Source: Megalonaias nervosa
Lineage: Eukaryota > Mollusca > Bivalvia > Unionida > Unionidae
DNA: 64,000 nucleotides
Assembly (NCBI GenBank): GCA_016617855.1
Contig: JAECUM010031248.1
Location: forward strand, 1 to 64,000
Reading direction: 5' to 3'
The notes below the pieces were generated by a model. The model saw only the letters and a list, made by a program, of their open reading frames with translations. It searched no databases and was not told the origin of the DNA. Position numbers and translations under genes: made by a program. Positions 60,680 through 64,000 of this stretch are shown one piece after another. Positions within the stretch are counted from its first letter, which is position 1; each line of letters begins with the position of its first letter.

Positions 60680-60850
60680 ATAATTTTGTGCAACAATGGT
60701 TGAAAACATACAGTTGTCTAAGTTTTCAAAAAGAAGTTAAGTCGAATGAAGAATGTGACAGTGAAGACGCCTTTATATTTTGCCATATATGTACAGAGGC
60801 TAAAATAAACCTCGATGACCAAATGTGCAAAAAAACAATAACTTTCATAA
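60680..60850 (+). pseudogene. TTF-type zinc-finger segment, copy 2
   Basis: The frame VQQWLKTYSCLSFQKEVKSN, then EECDSEDAFIFCHIC and TEAKINLDDQ, is homologous to 44678-44850. The second aromatic patch has W to C and H to S changes. The FCxxC pair is retained. Confidence 0.55.
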
Positions 60851-61050
60851 CAGTACACTGGGAAGGCATACTGGGTTGCCAGAAAACAAACTGTTGATTG
60901 AACTCCAAATACTATCCAAATTTATGAATGGCATTTTGTCCAAGTCTCAACAGTACACTGGGAAGGCATACTGGGTTGCCAGAAAACAAACTGTTGATTG
61001 AACTCCAAATACTATCCAAATTTGTGAATGGCATTTTGTCCAAGTCTCAA
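60851..61050. repeat. 100-bp tandem duplication inside element 1 copy 2
   Basis: Both units start CAGTACACTGGGAAGGCATA and end CCAAGTCTCAA; they are nearly identical. The unit begins exactly at the left edge of the inverted relic. Element 1 copy 1 has a single unit. Confidence 0.92.
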
Positions 61051-62015
61051 CATATCTTGATTCCGAGGTCACGTGCACTGCTTATTCCGCTACACTCGGA
61101 AATGAACACAATTATGAAACCTAAAATTGTTTACTTCATGTACTCTTATAAATGACCACAAGTACATCTCTGGGTCTTTCTGCCTCTGAATTCAATCACT
61201 GTAAATATCAGTATATTTTTCCACCCAGCCGCCAGTCAAAGCCTTTGAACTTGCTGCCCAGCTATTGCATCATGTTCTTTTGAGGTACTCTTATAATGGC
61301 AACATGTACATCAGGAGGTCTTTCAGCCGCTTAATTCTGTCATTGTAAATATCAACACATTTTTCCACCCTGCCACCAGTCAGTCTTTGAACTTTCTGCA
61401 AAGTTATTGCGTCATGGTCTTTTTGATGTACTCTTATAATGACAACATGTATATCAAGGGGTCTTTCAGCCACTGAATTCTGTAATTGTAAATATTAGCA
61501 CAGCTAAGTGATCAATACATTTTCTCACTAAGCAGGTGGCTGAAGCAGGACTGGTAAGTCTTTGAATTTTGCCGCCCATCTATTACATGTGTACAGAGGA
61601 CTCCCGCCTAAGTGATTTTCTGCGTCCCAGATAAAAAATTGGCATCCAAATACGCGTGATTAAGCGTTTCCAAGACCTCTGGAAGGTTCACCACATCAGG
61701 CAGATTTTAATGCAGTTTTACAAACAAGACATAGCAGCGAAAGCGCTACTTAAAGTGCTACAACAGTGTATCTACATTTATTCAGTTCATTTCTTAGTGA
61801 ATGAGAATATATATTAAAAATACGAATGTAAAAAATCATATTGTAAAATTTTCAGTAATAACTGCATGGGAGCCAAAAGAATATCGCGTTTGCACCTGTC
61901 TACAATAATAACCGAATGCAACTGCCGACCACTTCCGGTATTTAGTGAAAACAAAGCGTGACGTCACATTTTGAACACTTCTTGTGAACAAAGGCCGAGT
62001 TGGTATCGTTATATT

Positions 62016-62172
62016 ATGGAAAAGTCTTCAGAAACTGAACACGAAAGCTGCGATTCTGAAGGAAGTGAATTGTCACTGTCCTGCGGTCTTCGCCATTCGA
62101 AGATGGGGAGGTGATAAGCTCGGAAGATTCTGATAATGGTGGAGAAGTGGCTGCTGGTGTAGATACAAGATA
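62016..62172 (+). CDS. Candidate first exon of the Kolobok-like gene (acidic N-terminus, possible frameshift)
   Basis: ATG at 62016 opens a 32-codon acidic, serine-rich peptide (MEKSSETEHESCDSEGSELS...) ending at TGA 62112-62114. In another frame the following bases read SSPFEDGEVISSEDSDNGGE and stop at about 62172, with similar composition. This suggests one coding exon disrupted by a single-base shift, or a splice I cannot place. Acidic Ser-rich N-termini are common in the related uncharacterised metazoan proteins. Connection to the downstream exons is inferred from position only. Confidence 0.35.
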
Positions 62173-63085
62173 GATTGACGGACAGTCCATGGTAATTGTT
62201 TTCTGAATGTCTACGGCCTAAGTTACGATAAATATATATATCCGACGATATTTACAGTACTGTTCTTCTTTTTATGTCATTGCTTTATGAATGATTGTTT
62301 CTTTTATGTGTTATATATGTGTGTGTGTGTGTGTGTGTGTGAGTGTGTGCAAGAGAGAGAGAGAGAGAGAGAATCACCTGCCACACATTAATATGGTCAG
62401 GTTTCATTGGTGTAATAATACTGAGGTGGAAAATATTTTACATAAATGTATGTAATAAAGTTTCTTCATACAAAGCTTCACATGACCTTTTCATCAGTAT
62501 TATGCATGGCAGTACAACCTCAGCTCAATTTATCTTTCAGACATTACAGGATGTTATGTACAAGTTCAGTTGACAATGTAGCAGAAGATGAGGCAGAAAA
62601 TGTAACTGTTTTTTCTGACCCAGATATGGTAGGTTTCACTAAGCAAGATTATAAGCACTGCAGAGCATTCAACAGTCAGGATTAAATAGATGTTTGTTAA
62701 AGTATTTTGGTATTAAATTTTGGAACAACAAATAATATTGAATTTGAATAAATGCGAATATATGATGACCAAATTGTCACACACTTCAGTAATGTGTGCT
62801 TTTCTATCATTATCCCACCCATGTGATTTGGTTCTATTGTACTTTTTGTTTTTTTAAATGATGCATGTCCTAAAGTGTACAGATTGTCAGTTGAATATTA
62901 TGTTATTAAGGTATTTTCTCCTAAAAAATTTTGGGTAAAAAGTCAGAAAAGTAAATATACAGAAATAAAAAAATTGAAAATATATACCTTAATTAGCATT
63001 ATAAACCCAGTGTCACAGTCTAGCAAGGTTGAAAGGCAGTTGGGTGTGTGGGCAGGATATCTGTTGGGTTTAAATTAGTCTGTAG

Positions 63086-63411
63086 TCATCCATGGCAGTT
63101 GCTATACTGCCACTATTTTGTTTGCTGGAGCCATTCCCTCACAAGCTTTGAGAATTTTTGAATTCCTGAAAATGGCCCATACTAGCATAGACACTTTCTA
63201 TATGCACCAAAGGTACTATCTCCAGCCAACAATTACACATTTTTGGAAGCAGAATCAAGAGAGCTACTTTGAGGAAGTGAGGTGTGGTGGTGGCAGTATT
63301 GTTGTAGCTGGAGATGGTCGTGCTGACTCACCTGGTCATACTGCCAAGTTTGGGATTTATTCTACTGTTGACGTAAATACTGGGAAAGTAGTCAATATGG
63401 AAATTGTGCAG
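63086..63411 (+). CDS. Kolobok-like transposase, first catalytic exon
   Basis: The exon follows TCTGTAG at 63080-63085 and ends CAG|GTAATC at 63411/63412. The frame reads ILFAGAIPSQALRIFEFLKM, then YMHQRYYLQPTITHFW, then GSIVVAGDGRADSPGHTAKF, GIYSTVDVNTGKVVNMEIVQ. The G-D-G-R-x-D-S-P-G block, followed by AK(F/Y)G and a beta strand, is the hallmark of the widespread metazoan Kolobok/'P2X7-like' uncharacterised transposase family. Its Asp residues are catalytic candidates. The usual Cys in GDGRCDSPG is Ala here. No stops or shifts occur. The role is cut-and-paste transposition if the remainder is intact; a domesticated gene is the alternative. Confidence 0.75.
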
Positions 63412-63728
63412 GTAATCAGCAATACCAATATATTACCAGATACAGAGTCTATTTCAGTAGGGTAGAGGGTGAATATAGTAGTCATGCAAGAGTGTATAAT
63501 TGTTCAGTCTTCAAAAGAACTTATTGTTCCTAAACATTTTCATGTTACTGAATGCACAGTTATGGTTTACTTTGGGAGCTGTGGTCAAGTGTCGCACTTG
63601 TAATGCAATGGTTGCGGGTTCAGTACCAGCCAGTGTCAACTGCCTCAATTACCTCTAGTTTCCTCTGTATGTTATAGCGAACATTTTAAAAGGGCTTTTA
63701 AATTAACAATGTCTGGTTTTACTTACAG
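63412..63728 (+). other. Intron of the Kolobok-like gene with a SINE
   Basis: GT-AG bounded. A tRNA-like SINE head at about 63575-63695 (GGGAGCTGTGGTCAAGTGTC; B box TGCGGGTTCAGTACC) lies inside in the same orientation. Confidence 0.65.
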
Positions 63729-63900
63729 AGCAATGAAGTCAACAGTAGTTATCATATGGAGTTAGAGGGCCTTAAGCGCACATGTGATGTGTTACAGGAG
63801 AATGGAATCCACATCGACAGGCACACACAAGTCACAAAGTGGGTGAAGGAGAATTTATCAGACTGCACCCACTACTATGACATTTGGCACTGTGCTAAGG
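63729..63900 (+). CDS. Kolobok-like transposase, second catalytic exon
   Basis: It follows ACTTACAG and ends AAGG|GTAAAT. It joins the previous exon in phase 0 and reads SNEVNSSYHMELEGLKRTCD, then VLQENGIHIDRHTQVTKWVK, then THYYDIWHCAKG. The S-x-H-M-E-x-E-G-L, D-R-H-x-Q and YYD-x-WH-x-AK blocks are all family landmarks. The second conserved Asp is present in HIDRHTQ, but the strand before it looks shorter than the LVTDRHxQI form I remember, by about four residues. The final glycine is completed after the next intron, beyond the window. Confidence 0.75.
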
Positions 63901-64000
63901 GTAAATATGTTTCCTTTTATTAATGGCAATTTTTGGAGATGATGTACTTGAACATCTGACAAAATTTAGACAACTTAATAAAACATGGGGCAGAGAAAAT

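Larger units (their letters stand above)
59955..61753 (+). mobile_element. hAT-like element 1, second copy, interrupted by Kolobok-like insertion
   Basis: It starts at the same base as element 1 (CAGTGTTTTATCTACC) and aligns along 43955-45655, including subterminal repeats, mini first exon (AAAATGGCGTCCAAG|GTAAAA), zinc-finger segment and inverted relic, with few substitutions. Differences include a 100-bp tandem duplication (60851-60950 and 60951-61050) and a shorter A tract near 60540. Identity to element 1 stops directly after TTAA (61750-61753). The left flanking hexamer is AATTAT. The right ~555 bp are absent from the window. Confidence 0.88.
61754..64000 (+). mobile_element. Kolobok-like DNA transposon, 5' part (continues beyond window)
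   Basis: It begins AGTGCTACAACAGTGTATCT immediately after TTAA (61750-61753), at the point where the surrounding hAT-like element loses similarity to its intact copy. TTAA target sites are characteristic of Kolobok (and piggyBac), and the interior encodes Kolobok-type transposase exons (63086-63411 and 63729-63900). A possible first exon (62016) and a (GT)n(GA)n tract (62322-62371) lie upstream. The 3' half, second TTAA and inverted repeat are outside the window. Confidence 0.75.

Overview
This window looks like invertebrate animal nuclear DNA, most plausibly from a mollusc. It is AT-rich, has short exons with GT-AG introns, and carries many tRNA-derived SINEs, DNA transposons, minisatellites and (GT)n tracts. 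No bacterial-style operon, rRNA or functional tRNA gene was seen. The mollusc assignment rests on general familiarity with this style of SINE and minisatellite content and was not tested.

The only host gene recognised with confidence lies on the minus strand between 52181 and 30490. Seven short exons with matching splice phases encode about 173 residues of the first TOG/HEAT region of a CLASP microtubule-plus-end protein. Its first exon or exons are not identified (probably beyond 52181), and no downstream CLASP exon was recognised between 30489 and 1. Two open stretches near the left edge (364-574 and 1299-1488, minus) have usable splice sites and may be exons of unidentified genes.

The rest is mostly repeats. 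At 2.75-5.2 kb a 60-bp tandem array is interrupted by a SINE with a 9-bp target duplication and by a 1.66-kb insertion whose ends are copies of one another. A pogo-like relic lies at 11-12.6 kb, diverged tandem repeats at 17.6-21.5 kb, minisatellites at 25.5-26.5, 29 and 31.3-31.9 kb, and a Penelope GIY-YIG relic at 32.2 kb. The CLASP intron between exons 48768-48811 and 39047-39106 holds two hAT-like elements (43955-46210 and 46932-48504).

Right of the CLASP exons are a 53-bp minisatellite, a third terminal-inverted-repeat element (57608-59747) carrying a large foldback with promoter-like motifs, and a second copy of the first hAT-like element (from 59955). That second copy is interrupted exactly at a TTAA by the 5' half of a Kolobok-like transposon (61754 to the window end). 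Two well-formed Kolobok transposase exons are visible, and the uninterrupted copy at 43955-46210 supplies the empty site. The three hAT-like elements whose two ends are both visible are each flanked by a 6-bp direct repeat. These nested insertions, rather than a new host pathway, are the main novelty.
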